A stretch of 64,000 bases of DNA from Flavobacterium terrisoli (GCF_030167905.1 NZ_JARGNA010000002.1:310001-374000); one strand, 5' to 3'; counted from the first letter of the stretch, positions 1 to 9,045 are shown. Numbers and translations are program-made. The notes: a model not told the origin generated them from the sequence alone.

Positions 1-641
1 CTGAACTTTAATTTTTTAACATCGATAGTTCTTAATCCGTTGAAAGATTCAGCTACCGGTAAATACATAGTATCCATAACCTCTGAATAATATTCATCCG
101 GATATTTACTTGTATCTTTTATAAGCTTTACTTTTCTGTTAAGTCTTCTACCTGCATATGGATCATCATCAGTCCCCACACTATAATAATTCTCATACAT
201 GTATTTGTCGTAAGGCGTCATCTTAGCCGGATCAGTATCGTTAAAAGCAAAATCACCGATGCTTCCACCTTTTCCGCCTTTTCCTCCTTTTCCTCCGGTA
301 GAAGTCTGACCTACCTCATCTGCAAGAATAGCCAAACGCACTCTGATAGTAGAGTCTTTTACCCATTCCACAAATTGACGGTATTCACTATTTGTAATCT
401 CAGTCTCATCCATATAGAATGATCTAACAGTTACAGTCTTAGTTGGCGCATCTTGTACATTAGCTAAATCATCATCAGATTTACCCATAATGTATGCACC
501 ACCTGGGATCAAAGTCATACCAAACGGCTTCTCTGGATGCCATTTTTTTCCTTTAACTCCTACTAATTCACCTTTGTCGCTTGATCGTCCACAGCTCGTT
601 AATAAAGCTAAAACTGATGCGAATGCAATGACCTTCTTCAT
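1..641 (-). CDS. gldK: Gliding motility lipoprotein GldK, 5' part only
   Basis: The window shows the first 213 codons; the gene runs off the left edge. The product starts with a lipoprotein signal whose lipobox is LLTSC (Cys at about residue 16). The formylglycine-generating-enzyme (sulfatase-modifying factor) fold begins at about residue 38 (FGMTLIPGGAYIMG) and continues through YMDETEITNSEYRQF. GldK is known to be an outer-membrane lipoprotein ring component of the type IX secretion/gliding machinery, working with GldL, GldM and GldN. Those genes would be expected just beyond the left edge. A run of GGK repeats (about residues 110-121) interrupts the fold and looks like a flexible loop. The family is certain; the full length cannot be seen. 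Confidence 0.93.
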   Translation of the reverse strand, partial: MKKVIAFASVLALLTSCGRSSDKGELVGVKGKKWHPEKPFGMTLIPGGAYIMGKSDDDLANVQDAPTKTVTVRSFYMDETEITNSEYRQFVEWVKDSTIRVRLAILADEVGQTSTGGKGGKGGKGGSIGDFAFNDTDPAKMTPYDKYMYENYYSVGTDDDPYAGRRLNRKVKLIKDTSKYPDEYYSEVMDTMYLPVAESFNGLRTIDVKKLKF

Positions 642-911
642 ATAAATTGGGGTTATTTGAATGTTTTATTTTTAAGGGCGTAAACCTATTTATTATTTTT
701 CAAAAAAGCAATTAAATAGTATTAAATTTTATTATGCTTGCCTTATATCTATAATTTCACTTTCCAAAAATAGAATTTAAAAAGTTATTAAAAAAACTTT
801 TTATCGACAAAATGCACTTTAAATCTGTTAAAATACACTTTTTATCTATTTTTGTAAGTGATAGGTTACGTTATTTTCTAATTTTTATTTATATTCTTTT
901 TTATTTTTCTG
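642..911. other. Intergenic region upstream of gldK
   Basis: This is 270 bp of very AT-rich DNA between the end of the arginase-like gene and gldK. The gldK promoter must lie here or further upstream. The best minus-strand match to the Bacteroidota -7 element is TAGGTTTA (681-688), one base off consensus, with no well-placed -33 element. I see no terminator hairpin, so read-through from topA and the arginase-like gene into gldK is possible. An open frame at 812-1162 on the plus strand has no recognisable product and overlaps the real gene on the other strand. Confidence 0.5.
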
Positions 912-2063
912 TTAAATGCTGTTTTTTCGTTGCGCTTTCCACCATCTTTCGGGTATTTCATGGTTACAGGCAGCCAAATACTCATCATGCGAACAAGGTA
1001 ATAACGTATTTTTTTTCAATTTATTGTGTTGTCCTGCAAAAAAGTTTATTTCAATCCACCAACGGTCTGTTTTATTGCTTTTATAGAAAATCAACTCCTC
1101 GTTCTCCAGCGGAACTATATACTTTAAATAATTTTCTTTGGTTCCAAACGGATATTCATTAGAACGATAATTGACACCTTCTATGAAATACCAAATCATT
1201 TGAGCAATCAAAACCGATTCCTCTTTACTATTGTTGTGATTAAATATACCTAAAGAACTAACCTTGTCACTTATACCGGCATATCTTGATAGACTACAGA
1301 TTTCTTTTCCGTCAAATCCATTTGGAGTAAAGTTAATTAAATTTCCTGAATCTGAGGACTTTACAGAATTTAAATCTATGCTAATTATGTCTGCATCACG
1401 AAAAACTGGCTCAGATAAGGCAATATTGTTAGAAATTTCTCCTAATCTGTAGGCGTCAAAATATAATTTTTCCACCAAATCAATCTCTTCCTGTGAATTA
1501 TAATAGGTTTGATAGCCAATATTACTGAAGTTGAACAGGTTATTGGGTTCGTCTAATATTATTTTGGATAAATAAGAACCCGAGGTAATGCCTTCTTCCT
1601 GTTTGCCAATATCAAACTTGCTGTCAATGGAAACCAGATTGACCATTTGCTCCAAACTATCGTAAGCTCTGTATAAAGGATAAGTCAAATCCTGCGTTCC
1701 GCCAATTACTATCGGAATGACGCCTTTGCGGATTAATTTGGTACAAACTTTCTGTAAGGCAAAAAAAGTATCTTCCAATGAATTCCCCGGAAGTATATCT
1801 CCCAAGTCGGCAATAGAACTTTGCCAATTCCCCGGAAACAAACTGTATAACTCTTTGCGAATGGCATTTAGATTCACTTCGTCAAAAGCTTTTAAATTGC
1901 CTCTATTTTCTAAAACGCCAATAACCGCAATCTTTACTTTATCGGTATCCGGAAAATCCTTCTCCGTGTGAAACGCGACTTTACTTCCCAAGTGTTGAGA
2001 AGACAATCCATTTATATATTGTATAATCTCATGATCAATCGGCGACAGAAAATCGAATTCCAT
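912..2063 (-). CDS. Arginase/formimidoylglutamase-fold protein with degenerate metal site
   Basis: This 383-residue protein has the ureohydrolase (arginase/agmatinase/formimidoylglutamase) layout but altered metal motifs. The expected GGDHS is GGTQD (121-125), the expected DAHxD is DSKFD (147-151), and the expected SxDxD is SIDLN (228-232). So two metal-binding His are replaced by Gln and Lys, and one Asp by Asn. Normal ureohydrolase chemistry with two manganese ions therefore looks unlikely. The gene starts 3 bp after the topA stop and precedes gldK on the same strand. Annotation pipelines would call it formimidoylglutamase. I think it is a pseudoenzyme or a binding protein, possibly linked to the gliding/secretion genes, but that link rests only on position. 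Confidence 0.75.
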   Translation of the reverse strand: MEFDFLSPIDHEIIQYINGLSSQHLGSKVAFHTEKDFPDTDKVKIAVIGVLENRGNLKAFDEVNLNAIRKELYSLFPGNWQSSIADLGDILPGNSLEDTFFALQKVCTKLIRKGVIPIVIGGTQDLTYPLYRAYDSLEQMVNLVSIDSKFDIGKQEEGITSGSYLSKIILDEPNNLFNFSNIGYQTYYNSQEEIDLVEKLYFDAYRLGEISNNIALSEPVFRDADIISIDLNSVKSSDSGNLINFTPNGFDGKEICSLSRYAGISDKVSSLGIFNHNNSKEESVLIAQMIWYFIEGVNYRSNEYPFGTKENYLKYIVPLENEELIFYKSNKTDRWWIEINFFAGQHNKLKKNTLLPCSHDEYLAACNHEIPERWWKAQRKNSI

Positions 2064-2066
2064 AGT

Positions 2067-4583
2067 TTACTTCTTTTTAGCGGTAGTTTTTTTAGTAGCG
2101 GTTTTTTTGGCAGCCGGTTTCTTCGCTGCTGCTTTTTTTACAGGTGTTTTCTTTTCAATCATTTCCTGAACTTGTTCCAAAGTCAATTTGGAGGCATCAA
2201 TGTCTTTGTTCAATTCAATTTTGATCTTCCCTTTGGTGATTACTGATTTTCCCCAACGGGCTTTCTCCACCAAAATCCCTTCTGCTGTCCAATTGTGAAT
2301 GACTTTGTCGATGTCTTTCTGTAGTTTTTCCTCAATCAATTCGGCCACATCGGATTGTGACAGATTATCGAAGTTGTATTTCTTATTTACATTAATAAAG
2401 ATACCGTTCCATTTTAAGAATGGACCAAAACGACCAACGCCTTTTTGAACATCCATATTCTTATACACCGCAATCGGTGCATCAGCTTTGGCTTTTTCAT
2501 TAATCAGTTCCTGTGCTCTGTCCATCGTTACATCCAATGGATCTTCACCTTTTGGCAATGAAATGAATTGTTTTCCGAAACGAACATAAGGTCCGAAACG
2601 GCCATTGCTCACTTCAACATCTTCACCTTTATATTGTCCAAGATTTTTTGGCAACAGAAATAAATTCAATGCTTCTTCCAAAGTAATGTTTCCGATATTC
2701 TGATCTTGACGCAAACTCGCAAATTGCTTGTCTTCATCATCCGCTTCACCTATTTGCGCCATCGGACCAAATTTTCCTAAACGAACCGATACCGGTTTCC
2801 CTGATTTTGGGTCAGTTCCAAGGATTCTTTCTCCGCTTTCACGGTCGGCATTTTTCTCTACTTCAATCACATTCGGATGGAATTTATTGTAGAAATCCTG
2901 CATCATTTTCGCCCAGTCAATATTCCCTTCAGCGATTTCGTCAAAATCCTGTTCTACTTTGGCGGTAAAATTATAATCCAAAATAGCTTCGAAGTTTTTC
3001 ACCAGGAAGTCATTTACAATCGTTCCGATATCTGTTGGCACCAATTTCCCTTTGTCGGAACCGGTGTTTTCCTTTAAAATCTTTTCGTCAACCTTACTGT
3101 CTTTCAGGGTCAACTGCACATATTTTCTTTCTACGCCTTCCAGGTTTCCTTTCTCAACGTAGTTTCTATTGATAATCGTAGAAATCGTCGGCGCATAAGT
3201 CGATGGACGACCAATTCCCAATTCTTCCAGTTTCTTTACCAAAGAAGCCTCAGTATATCTCGACGCCGGACGCGTGTATCTTTCGGTTGCCGTGATATTG
3301 TTGTTGGCCAATTTTTCATTGACTTTCAAAGCCGGTAACATGCCTTCCTGTTCTTCATCATCGTCATCGCTTCCTTCTAAATATACTTTTAGAAAACCTT
3401 CAAACTTGATGACTTCTCCGGTGGCCTGGAAAACTTCACTGTGATTATTCGCTTCTATCTTTACATTGGTTCTTTCCAATTCGGCGTCGCTCATTTGCGA
3501 AGCCAAAGTTCTTTTCCAAATCAATTCGTATAAACGGGCTTGATCTCTTTCTACATTCACGCTGTGACGCGACATATCCGTCGGACGGATTGCTTCGTGT
3601 GCTTCCTGCGCTCCTTTTGATTTGGTATTGAAATTTCTCGGCTTACTGAATTCCTTTCCGTAGTAACTGGTGATTTCTGCTTGAGCAGCAGCCATGGCTT
3701 CCTGCGACAGGTTCACACTGTCCGTTCTCATATAAGTAATGAGTCCGGCCTCATACAAACGCTGGGCGATTTGCATCGTAATCCCAACGGGTAAATATAA
3801 TTTACGGGCCGCTTCCTGTTGCAATGTAGACGTTGTAAATGGTGCAGCCGGTGTTTTCTTTGTGGGTTTGGTTTCTAAATCGGCTACTCTATAAGTTGAA
3901 CCGATATTGTTGCGCAAAAAGTCTTCTGCTTCTTTTTTGGTAGCGAAGTTTTTTGGCAATTTGGCTTTTACTACTTTTCCAGCTTCGTTGGTGAATTCGG
4001 CAGTAACCGAATAAGAAGCTACGGCTTTGAAGTCCTGGATTTCTCTTTCGCGTTCGACAATCAAACGAACCGAAACCGATTGCACACGACCGGCAGACAA
4101 ACCGCCTTTTACTTTTTTCCATAAAACTGGTGAAAGTTCGTAACCAACCAATCTGTCTAAAACTCTTCTGGCTTGTTGGGCATTCACTAAGTTATAATCG
4201 ATTCCACGTGGATTTTCAATCGCTTTTTGGATGGCTGTTTTGGTGATTTCGTGGAAAACAATTCTTTTGGTTTTGTTTTTGTCCAACTTTAATTCTTCCG
4301 CTAAGTGCCATGAGATGGCTTCTCCTTCGCGGTCCTCATCGGAAGCCAACCAAACCATTTCGGCGTTTTTGGCCAATCCTTTTAATTTGGTAACCAAAGC
4401 TTTTTTATCGGAAGAGACTTCGTATTTGGGTTTAAATCCGTTCTCAACATCTACTCCTATTTCTTTAGACGGCAAGTCGGCAATGTGCCCATAACTGGAC
4501 TCTACCTGATAATCACTCCCCAGAAATTTTTCGATTGTTTTTGCCTTTGCCGGCGACTCCACGATAACTAAATTCTTTGCCAT
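2067..4583 (-). CDS. topA: DNA topoisomerase I (type IA)
   Basis: This 838-residue enzyme relaxes negative supercoils by nicking and rejoining one strand. The Toprim domain is N-terminal, with the acidic SDEDREGE motif at 81-88. The catalytic Tyr is residue 284 in TYMRTDS. The C-terminal third has three FGP-type repeats (KFGPMAQIG, RFGPYVRFG, RFGPFLKWNG) in place of the usual zinc ribbons. I find no cysteine anywhere in the protein. It ends in a Lys/Ala-rich tail of about 28 residues, likely a non-specific DNA-binding tail. The arginase-like gene follows after 3 bp, so the two are probably co-transcribed. Confidence 0.97.
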   Translation of the reverse strand: MAKNLVIVESPAKAKTIEKFLGSDYQVESSYGHIADLPSKEIGVDVENGFKPKYEVSSDKKALVTKLKGLAKNAEMVWLASDEDREGEAISWHLAEELKLDKNKTKRIVFHEITKTAIQKAIENPRGIDYNLVNAQQARRVLDRLVGYELSPVLWKKVKGGLSAGRVQSVSVRLIVEREREIQDFKAVASYSVTAEFTNEAGKVVKAKLPKNFATKKEAEDFLRNNIGSTYRVADLETKPTKKTPAAPFTTSTLQQEAARKLYLPVGITMQIAQRLYEAGLITYMRTDSVNLSQEAMAAAQAEITSYYGKEFSKPRNFNTKSKGAQEAHEAIRPTDMSRHSVNVERDQARLYELIWKRTLASQMSDAELERTNVKIEANNHSEVFQATGEVIKFEGFLKVYLEGSDDDDEEQEGMLPALKVNEKLANNNITATERYTRPASRYTEASLVKKLEELGIGRPSTYAPTISTIINRNYVEKGNLEGVERKYVQLTLKDSKVDEKILKENTGSDKGKLVPTDIGTIVNDFLVKNFEAILDYNFTAKVEQDFDEIAEGNIDWAKMMQDFYNKFHPNVIEVEKNADRESGERILGTDPKSGKPVSVRLGKFGPMAQIGEADDEDKQFASLRQDQNIGNITLEEALNLFLLPKNLGQYKGEDVEVSNGRFGPYVRFGKQFISLPKGEDPLDVTMDRAQELINEKAKADAPIAVYKNMDVQKGVGRFGPFLKWNGIFINVNKKYNFDNLSQSDVAELIEEKLQKDIDKVIHNWTAEGILVEKARWGKSVITKGKIKIELNKDIDASKLTLEQVQEMIEKKTPVKKAAAKKPAAKKTATKKTTAKKK

Positions 4584-4603
4584 AACCCATTTGTTTGTGC
4601 CGA

Positions 4604-4611
4604 CAAAAGTA
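4604..4611 (-). promoter_or_regulatory. Probable topA promoter -7 element
   Basis: On the minus strand this reads TACTTTTG, matching the Bacteroidota -7 consensus TAnnTTTG. The topA ATG lies about 20 bp downstream, giving a short leader. No clear TTTG -33 element is present at the usual spacing. Confidence 0.45.
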
Positions 4612-4753
4612 ATTGTTTTTTTTAAAAAACCGTTTTATTGCACTTTTTTCCGATGATTGGCATTTCTTTTTTCAGATTATACCTTAATATATAGTGTGAT
4701 TTTTTTACTGTTTTTGAATTAAATTTTTCCCAACACAAAAGACGCCAGGCAAT

Positions 4754-4834
4754 TAGCCCTGATGGAAGCGATGCCGTGCTTAGCGGACAGTGGGAAAAAG
4801 GATTCCAAACACACCCTGACTGCCCGCTCCAAAA
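4754..4834. repeat. Dispersed AGCCCTGAT repeat element, copy A
   Basis: This roughly 81-bp element begins TAGCCCTGATGGAAGC and ends CCGCTCCAAAA. It shares its order of conserved words with 43629-43714: TAGCCCTGAT, then AGC, then GCGGAyAG.GGAAAA..GATT, then CCGCTCC. The right half can fold: GCGG and CAGT of the left side pair with ACTG and CCGC of the right side (about 4782-4828), with GGG/CCC inside. It lies in the divergent gap between topA and miaB. I recognise this kind of element as recurrent in Flavobacterium intergenic regions but know no established name or function for it. Confidence 0.6.
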
Positions 4835-4859
4835 CTTTTGTTAAACCGTTTCTGCCATC

Positions 4860-4891
4860 TTGTCATATTTTATAATTTAGTATTATCTTTG
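4860..4891 (+). promoter_or_regulatory. miaB operon promoter
   Basis: TAtcTTTG (4884-4891) matches the Bacteroidota -7 element. A TTG at 4860-4862 lies 21 bp upstream and can serve as the -33 element. The miaB ATG is at 4915, leaving a leader of about 15-20 nt. Confidence 0.6.
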
Positions 4892-4914
4892 CTCCCCGAA
4901 AGTGAAATAAAATT

Positions 4915-6363
4915 ATGGAAAAGGAAATCGACGAGAAAAAACAAGGTACCAGCATGGTACTGGAACATAAGGAAGGAAACACTAAGAAACTATTTATAGA
5001 GAGCTATGGCTGCGCGATGAATTTTTCGGACAGCGAAATTGTAGCGTCTATCCTGACCGAACAAGGTTATAACACTACCCAGAATCTGGAAGAAGCCGAC
5101 TTAGTTTTGGTCAACACCTGTTCTATCCGTGACAAGGCAGAACAAACCGTGCGCAAGCGTTTGGAGAAATACAATGCGGTAAAACACAGTATCAATCCGG
5201 GCATGAAAGTAGGTGTTTTGGGCTGTATGGCGGAACGTTTGAAAAGCCAGTTCCTGGAAGAAGAAAAAATCGTCGATATGGTCGTTGGTCCTGATGCTTA
5301 CAAGGATTTACCGAATCTTTTAAAAGAAGTAGAAGAAGGTCGCGATGCTATCAATGTTATCCTTTCCAAAGATGAAACCTATGGCGATATTGCCCCGGTT
5401 CGTTTGAACAGTAATGGTGTGAATGCCTTTGTTTCCATCACGCGTGGTTGCGACAATATGTGTACGTTTTGCGTAGTGCCTTTTACCCGTGGCCGTGAGC
5501 GCAGCCGTGAGCCACAAAGCATCTTGGAAGAAATCAAAGATTTATGGGACAGAGGTTTTAAAGAAGTGTGTCTTTTGGGTCAAAATGTCGACAGTTACCT
5601 TTGGTATGGCGGCGGTTTGAAAAAAGATTTCGACAAAGCCACTGAAATGCAAAAAGCGACCGCGACTGATTTTGCTCAGTTATTGGAACTATGCGCGATT
5701 GCTTTCCCAAAAATGCGTTTCCGTTTTTCAACTTCAAATCCGCAGGATATGCACGAAGAAGTGTTGCATGTGATTGCCAAATACAATAACGTTTGTAACT
5801 ATATTCACTTACCGGTTCAAAGCGGAAGTACGAGAATTTTAAAAGAAATGAACCGCCAACACACCCGCGAAGAATACATGGCGTTGGTGGATAAAATAAA
5901 AAGAATCATTCCTGATTGTTCTATTTCCCAGGATATGATTACCGGTTTCCCAACAGAAACGGAAGAAGATCACCAAGACACTTTAAGTTTGATGGAATAT
6001 GTGGAATATGACTTCGGTTATATGTTTGCTTATTCTGAAAGACCAGGCACTTTGGCTGCCCGAAAAATGGAAGATGATATTCCTTCAGCAATAAAGCAAA
6101 GACGTTTACAGGAAGTAGTCGACTTGCAACAAATATTAAGTGAAAAGAGAACCAAACGCTTCTTGGGTCAAACCGTAGAAATCCTGATTGAAAAAGAATC
6201 TAAAAAATCAGACCAACACTGGAGCGGCAGAAACTCAGAGAATGTGGTAACCGTTTTCCCGAAAGGAGATTATAAAGCCGGAGATTTTGTTTTGGTAAAA
6301 GTAACTGATTGTACCACTGCAACGCTTATCGGTGAAGCGGTTGGGTATTCTGATATGCAATAA
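4915..6363 (+). CDS. miaB: tRNA-2-methylthio-N6-dimethylallyladenosine synthase MiaB
   Basis: This 482-residue radical-SAM methylthiotransferase adds the 2-methylthio group to i6A37 of tRNAs reading UNN codons. The N-terminal MTTase domain carries cluster cysteines at 33 (YGCAMN), 69 (NTCS) and 104 (LGCM). The radical-SAM triad CxxxCxxC is at 179, 183 and 186 (RGCDNMCTFC). A TRAM domain (about 415-480) binds tRNA. The first 25 residues are a charged extension ahead of the conserved KKLFIESYGC. The sigma-54 activator gene follows after 11 bp, so they are probably one transcript. Confidence 0.97.
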   Translation: MEKEIDEKKQGTSMVLEHKEGNTKKLFIESYGCAMNFSDSEIVASILTEQGYNTTQNLEEADLVLVNTCSIRDKAEQTVRKRLEKYNAVKHSINPGMKVGVLGCMAERLKSQFLEEEKIVDMVVGPDAYKDLPNLLKEVEEGRDAINVILSKDETYGDIAPVRLNSNGVNAFVSITRGCDNMCTFCVVPFTRGRERSREPQSILEEIKDLWDRGFKEVCLLGQNVDSYLWYGGGLKKDFDKATEMQKATATDFAQLLELCAIAFPKMRFRFSTSNPQDMHEEVLHVIAKYNNVCNYIHLPVQSGSTRILKEMNRQHTREEYMALVDKIKRIIPDCSISQDMITGFPTETEEDHQDTLSLMEYVEYDFGYMFAYSERPGTLAARKMEDDIPSAIKQRRLQEVVDLQQILSEKRTKRFLGQTVEILIEKESKKSDQHWSGRNSENVVTVFPKGDYKAGDFVLVKVTDCTTATLIGEAVGYSDMQ

Positions 6364-6374
6364 ATTAAGTCTAA

Positions 6375-7637
6375 ATGGAATCAGTTCAAAATATAAAACA
6401 ACGCTTTGAGATTATCGGGAACGACCCGAAGCTCAATCGTGCCATTGAAAAAGCCATACAGGTTGCCCCTACGGATATTTCGGTATTGGTTGTGGGTGAA
6501 AGTGGTGTTGGTAAAGAAAGCATTCCAAGGATTATCCATTCCCTTTCCCACAGAAAACACGGCAAATACATTGCGGTAAACTGTGGTGCGATTCCGGAAG
6601 GAACGATTGACAGTGAGCTTTTTGGTCACGAAAAAGGCGCTTTTACCGGAGCCAATAATGCCCGTGAAGGTTATTTTGAAGTCGCCGATGGCGGAACAAT
6701 TTTCCTGGATGAAGTGGGCGAATTGCCACTGACGACACAGGTTCGATTGCTTCGTGTTTTGGAAAATGGTGAGTTTATCAAAGTAGGTTCGTCACAAGTA
6801 CAAAAAACCAATGTTAGAATTGTCGCCGCAACCAATGTGAATATGTTTGACGCCATTGAAAAAGGAAAATTCCGTGAGGATTTATATTATAGATTGAGCA
6901 CCGTTGATATTCCTTTGCCTCCATTACGAGACCGAAAAGACGATATTCATCTGTTGTTCAGAAAATTTGCGGCCGATTTTGCCCATAAATACAAAATGCC
7001 ACCGATCAAGCTGAGTGATGATGCGGTTCAGTTTTTACAAAAATACCGTTGGAGTGGAAACATCCGTCAGCTGCGCAATGTAGCCGAACAGCTTTCCGTT
7101 TTGGAGACCAATCGCGATATTTCATTGGCTACTTTACAGTCTTATTTGCCTATTGAAGGCAGCACTTTGCCTTCAGTGATTGGCGGAAGAAAATCAGACA
7201 GTGATTTTGCCAACGAAAGGGATATTTTATACAAAGTGCTTTTTGATATGAAAAGCGATTTGAATGATTTGAAAAAACTGACTTTGGAACTGATGAAAAA
7301 CGGCACCAAAGTACAGGATATCAATCCAAGTCTGATTCAAAAAGTATACGGTTCGGCGGCAAAAGAGAGCGAAATCTCGTTTGAAGAAGAGCCACGCGTT
7401 AATGTAATTCCTCCGCAAAACCAGTCTCACCAAGAGGAATTTGATGACGAAGACGATTCAGATTATCTAATGGCTGAAACCATCGAAGAGGAAGAAACCT
7501 TAAGCCTGGAAGCCAAAGAACTGGAACTGATTAAAAAAGCTCTAGACCGAAACAAAGGCAAACGCAAAGCTGCTGCCGATGAATTGGGGATTTCAGAGCG
7601 AACACTTTACCGCAAGATAAAACAGTTCGATTTGTAA
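6375..7637 (+). CDS. Sigma-54-dependent transcriptional activator without receiver domain
   Basis: This 420-residue protein is an AAA+ enhancer-binding activator. The ATPase domain starts almost at the N-terminus: Walker A GESGVGKE (41-48), the sigma-54 contact loop GAFTGA (88-93) and Walker B IFLDEVGE (109-116). A Fis-type helix-turn-helix closes the protein (about 380-420, AADELGISERTLYRKIKQF). An acidic linker (about 335-375) lies between them. There is no response-regulator, GAF or PAS domain, so it is either constitutive or controlled by a separate partner. Its targets cannot be read from the sequence. A sigma-54-like site precedes groES 2.7 kb downstream. Confidence 0.92.
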   Translation: MESVQNIKQRFEIIGNDPKLNRAIEKAIQVAPTDISVLVVGESGVGKESIPRIIHSLSHRKHGKYIAVNCGAIPEGTIDSELFGHEKGAFTGANNAREGYFEVADGGTIFLDEVGELPLTTQVRLLRVLENGEFIKVGSSQVQKTNVRIVAATNVNMFDAIEKGKFREDLYYRLSTVDIPLPPLRDRKDDIHLLFRKFAADFAHKYKMPPIKLSDDAVQFLQKYRWSGNIRQLRNVAEQLSVLETNRDISLATLQSYLPIEGSTLPSVIGGRKSDSDFANERDILYKVLFDMKSDLNDLKKLTLELMKNGTKVQDINPSLIQKVYGSAAKESEISFEEEPRVNVIPPQNQSHQEEFDDEDDSDYLMAETIEEEETLSLEAKELELIKKALDRNKGKRKAAADELGISERTLYRKIKQFDL

Positions 7638-7677
7638 AAAATATTTTCTCTATTTTTACAGTACTAAAATGCTCATT

Positions 7678-8499
7678 ATGAAAAAGTTTGGCCTTCTTTT
7701 ATTCTCAATATTCATCCTGATTTCCTGCAACAATGACGATTCCGCAGCCGAACCCGGCAATGGTAAATTGGTTAGAGTTGATTTCATGCCCGGTCTAAAT
7801 GGGGAAACGCGCTGGCTTTTTAATTCGGATGAATTATTAACCGATATCGTCAAAGCCGATGGCACTCCAATCGAAAAGTTTGTCTATGATGCTCAAGGAA
7901 ATCTTGTTCAAAATATTACCTATAACACTAATGGGACCATCAACAGCACTTATAACATCACCTATGACAGTTCCGGTTTTGTGCATCAAATCAATAGTGC
8001 CGATTACAATTACAGCTATTATGATCACAAATATTTTTATGTAAATGGCTTCAATACTTTAGAATGTGAACTGGGTTCCAATGATCTTTTGAAGCAAGCA
8101 CAAAACACCTATGATGACGCTGTTGACCAATACATAACCAATTACAACTGTAACTATAACACCGATGGGAATTTAATCAGTTATGATTTTCACGGCCCTT
8201 TTGTTGACTCTTGGAAAACTTTTACTTATGATTCCCACACAAATCCAATAAAACATGGTGTTATGGCGATCCTAAAAGCAAAATCAATTTACGATCCATG
8301 GTTTTTTACAGACGGAACTTCTTCCAGCAACAATATCATTGCCAAAACTTTTGATGACGTTGAAAATGCAACTTATGCCTACGAGTTTAATTCCAATGGC
8401 TTACCGGTTACGCAAACCCAAAGTTTCTATAACATGAACGTTCTCCAAAACACTTATGTTACGGCCAAATATTACTACCAAGGCGATGTGTTGCCATAA
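7678..8499 (+). CDS. Hypothetical lipoprotein with YD-like repeats
   Basis: The protein is 273 residues from the ATG at 7678. A start at 7669 would add three residues ahead of the typical signal MKKFGLLLFSIFILISC. The lipobox Cys is at about residue 17, followed by an NNDD stretch. The body has repeated motifs such as FVYDAQGNLVQNITY and ITYDSSGFVHQINS, like the short beta repeats of RHS/YD proteins, so a surface beta-solenoid is plausible. It sits in the miaB-to-secG run, 40 bp before lptE. It resembles the lipoprotein at 22202 in design but I did not establish homology. Function unknown. Confidence 0.7.
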   Translation: MKKFGLLLFSIFILISCNNDDSAAEPGNGKLVRVDFMPGLNGETRWLFNSDELLTDIVKADGTPIEKFVYDAQGNLVQNITYNTNGTINSTYNITYDSSGFVHQINSADYNYSYYDHKYFYVNGFNTLECELGSNDLLKQAQNTYDDAVDQYITNYNCNYNTDGNLISYDFHGPFVDSWKTFTYDSHTNPIKHGVMAILKAKSIYDPWFFTDGTSSSNNIIAKTFDDVENATYAYEFNSNGLPVTQTQSFYNMNVLQNTYVTAKYYYQGDVLP

Positions 8500-8538
8500 T
8501 TTAAAATAAAGAATTACTTTAGCCCAGTTAATATTGTT

Positions 8539-9042
8539 ATGAAATTTTTAAAACTTTCCCTTCTCATTCTAATCGCTTTCAGCATCAATAGCTGTTCCCA
8601 TTACAATTTTACCGGAACAGGGAAAATTGACGCTGATACTTTTCAGGTGAACTATTTTCAGAACAATTCTGAATTGGTTGAACCTGGAATTGAGCGAACA
8701 TTCACTTTAAAACTGCAGGACTTAATTCAGAATCAAACCAATTTGAATCTGACGAATTCCAACGGAGATTTGTTGTATGAAGGTGAAATAGTAGATTACA
8801 GAATATCACCTATGACTGCTACAGCCGACCAAAAAGCAGCAGAAAGCCGATTGACTATTTCAGTTATGGTTCGTTTCACTAACAAAAATAAAGAAAGTGA
8901 TAATTTCGAAAAGCGATTTTCATTTTACCAAGACTATCAAGGCAATGAATTACCAACTGGCGCAACACTCAACGGCTACATAGATATTATTTTTGAAAGA
9001 ATCACTCAGGATATTTTTAATGAATCCTTAGCTAAATGGTAG
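8539..9042 (+). CDS. lptE: LPS-assembly lipoprotein LptE
   Basis: This 167-residue lipoprotein (lipobox FSINSC, Cys at about 19) has the LptE hallmark HYNFTGTGKID directly after the anchor. It also has the alternating two-layer sheet pattern around LLYEGEIVDYRISPM and RLTISVMVRF. LptE plugs the LptD barrel that inserts lipopolysaccharide in the outer leaflet of the outer membrane. The neighbours (sigma-54 activator upstream, TPR-like gene and secG downstream) match the order I know from Bacteroidota, which supports the call despite the low sequence conservation of the family. Confidence 0.85.
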   Translation: MKFLKLSLLILIAFSINSCSHYNFTGTGKIDADTFQVNYFQNNSELVEPGIERTFTLKLQDLIQNQTNLNLTNSNGDLLYEGEIVDYRISPMTATADQKAAESRLTISVMVRFTNKNKESDNFEKRFSFYQDYQGNELPTGATLNGYIDIIFERITQDIFNESLAKW

Positions 9043-9045
9043 GTT

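Noticed and set aside
812..1162. 116-codon open frame on the plus strand
   Set aside because: It overlaps the end of the arginase-like gene on the other strand, is made of AT-rich Phe/Tyr/Ile codons and has no recognisable domain or start signals.
4657..4680. Sigma-54-like TTGGCAT before miaB
   Set aside because: There is no -12 GC element at the right spacing, and a better TAnnTTTG promoter lies closer to miaB.
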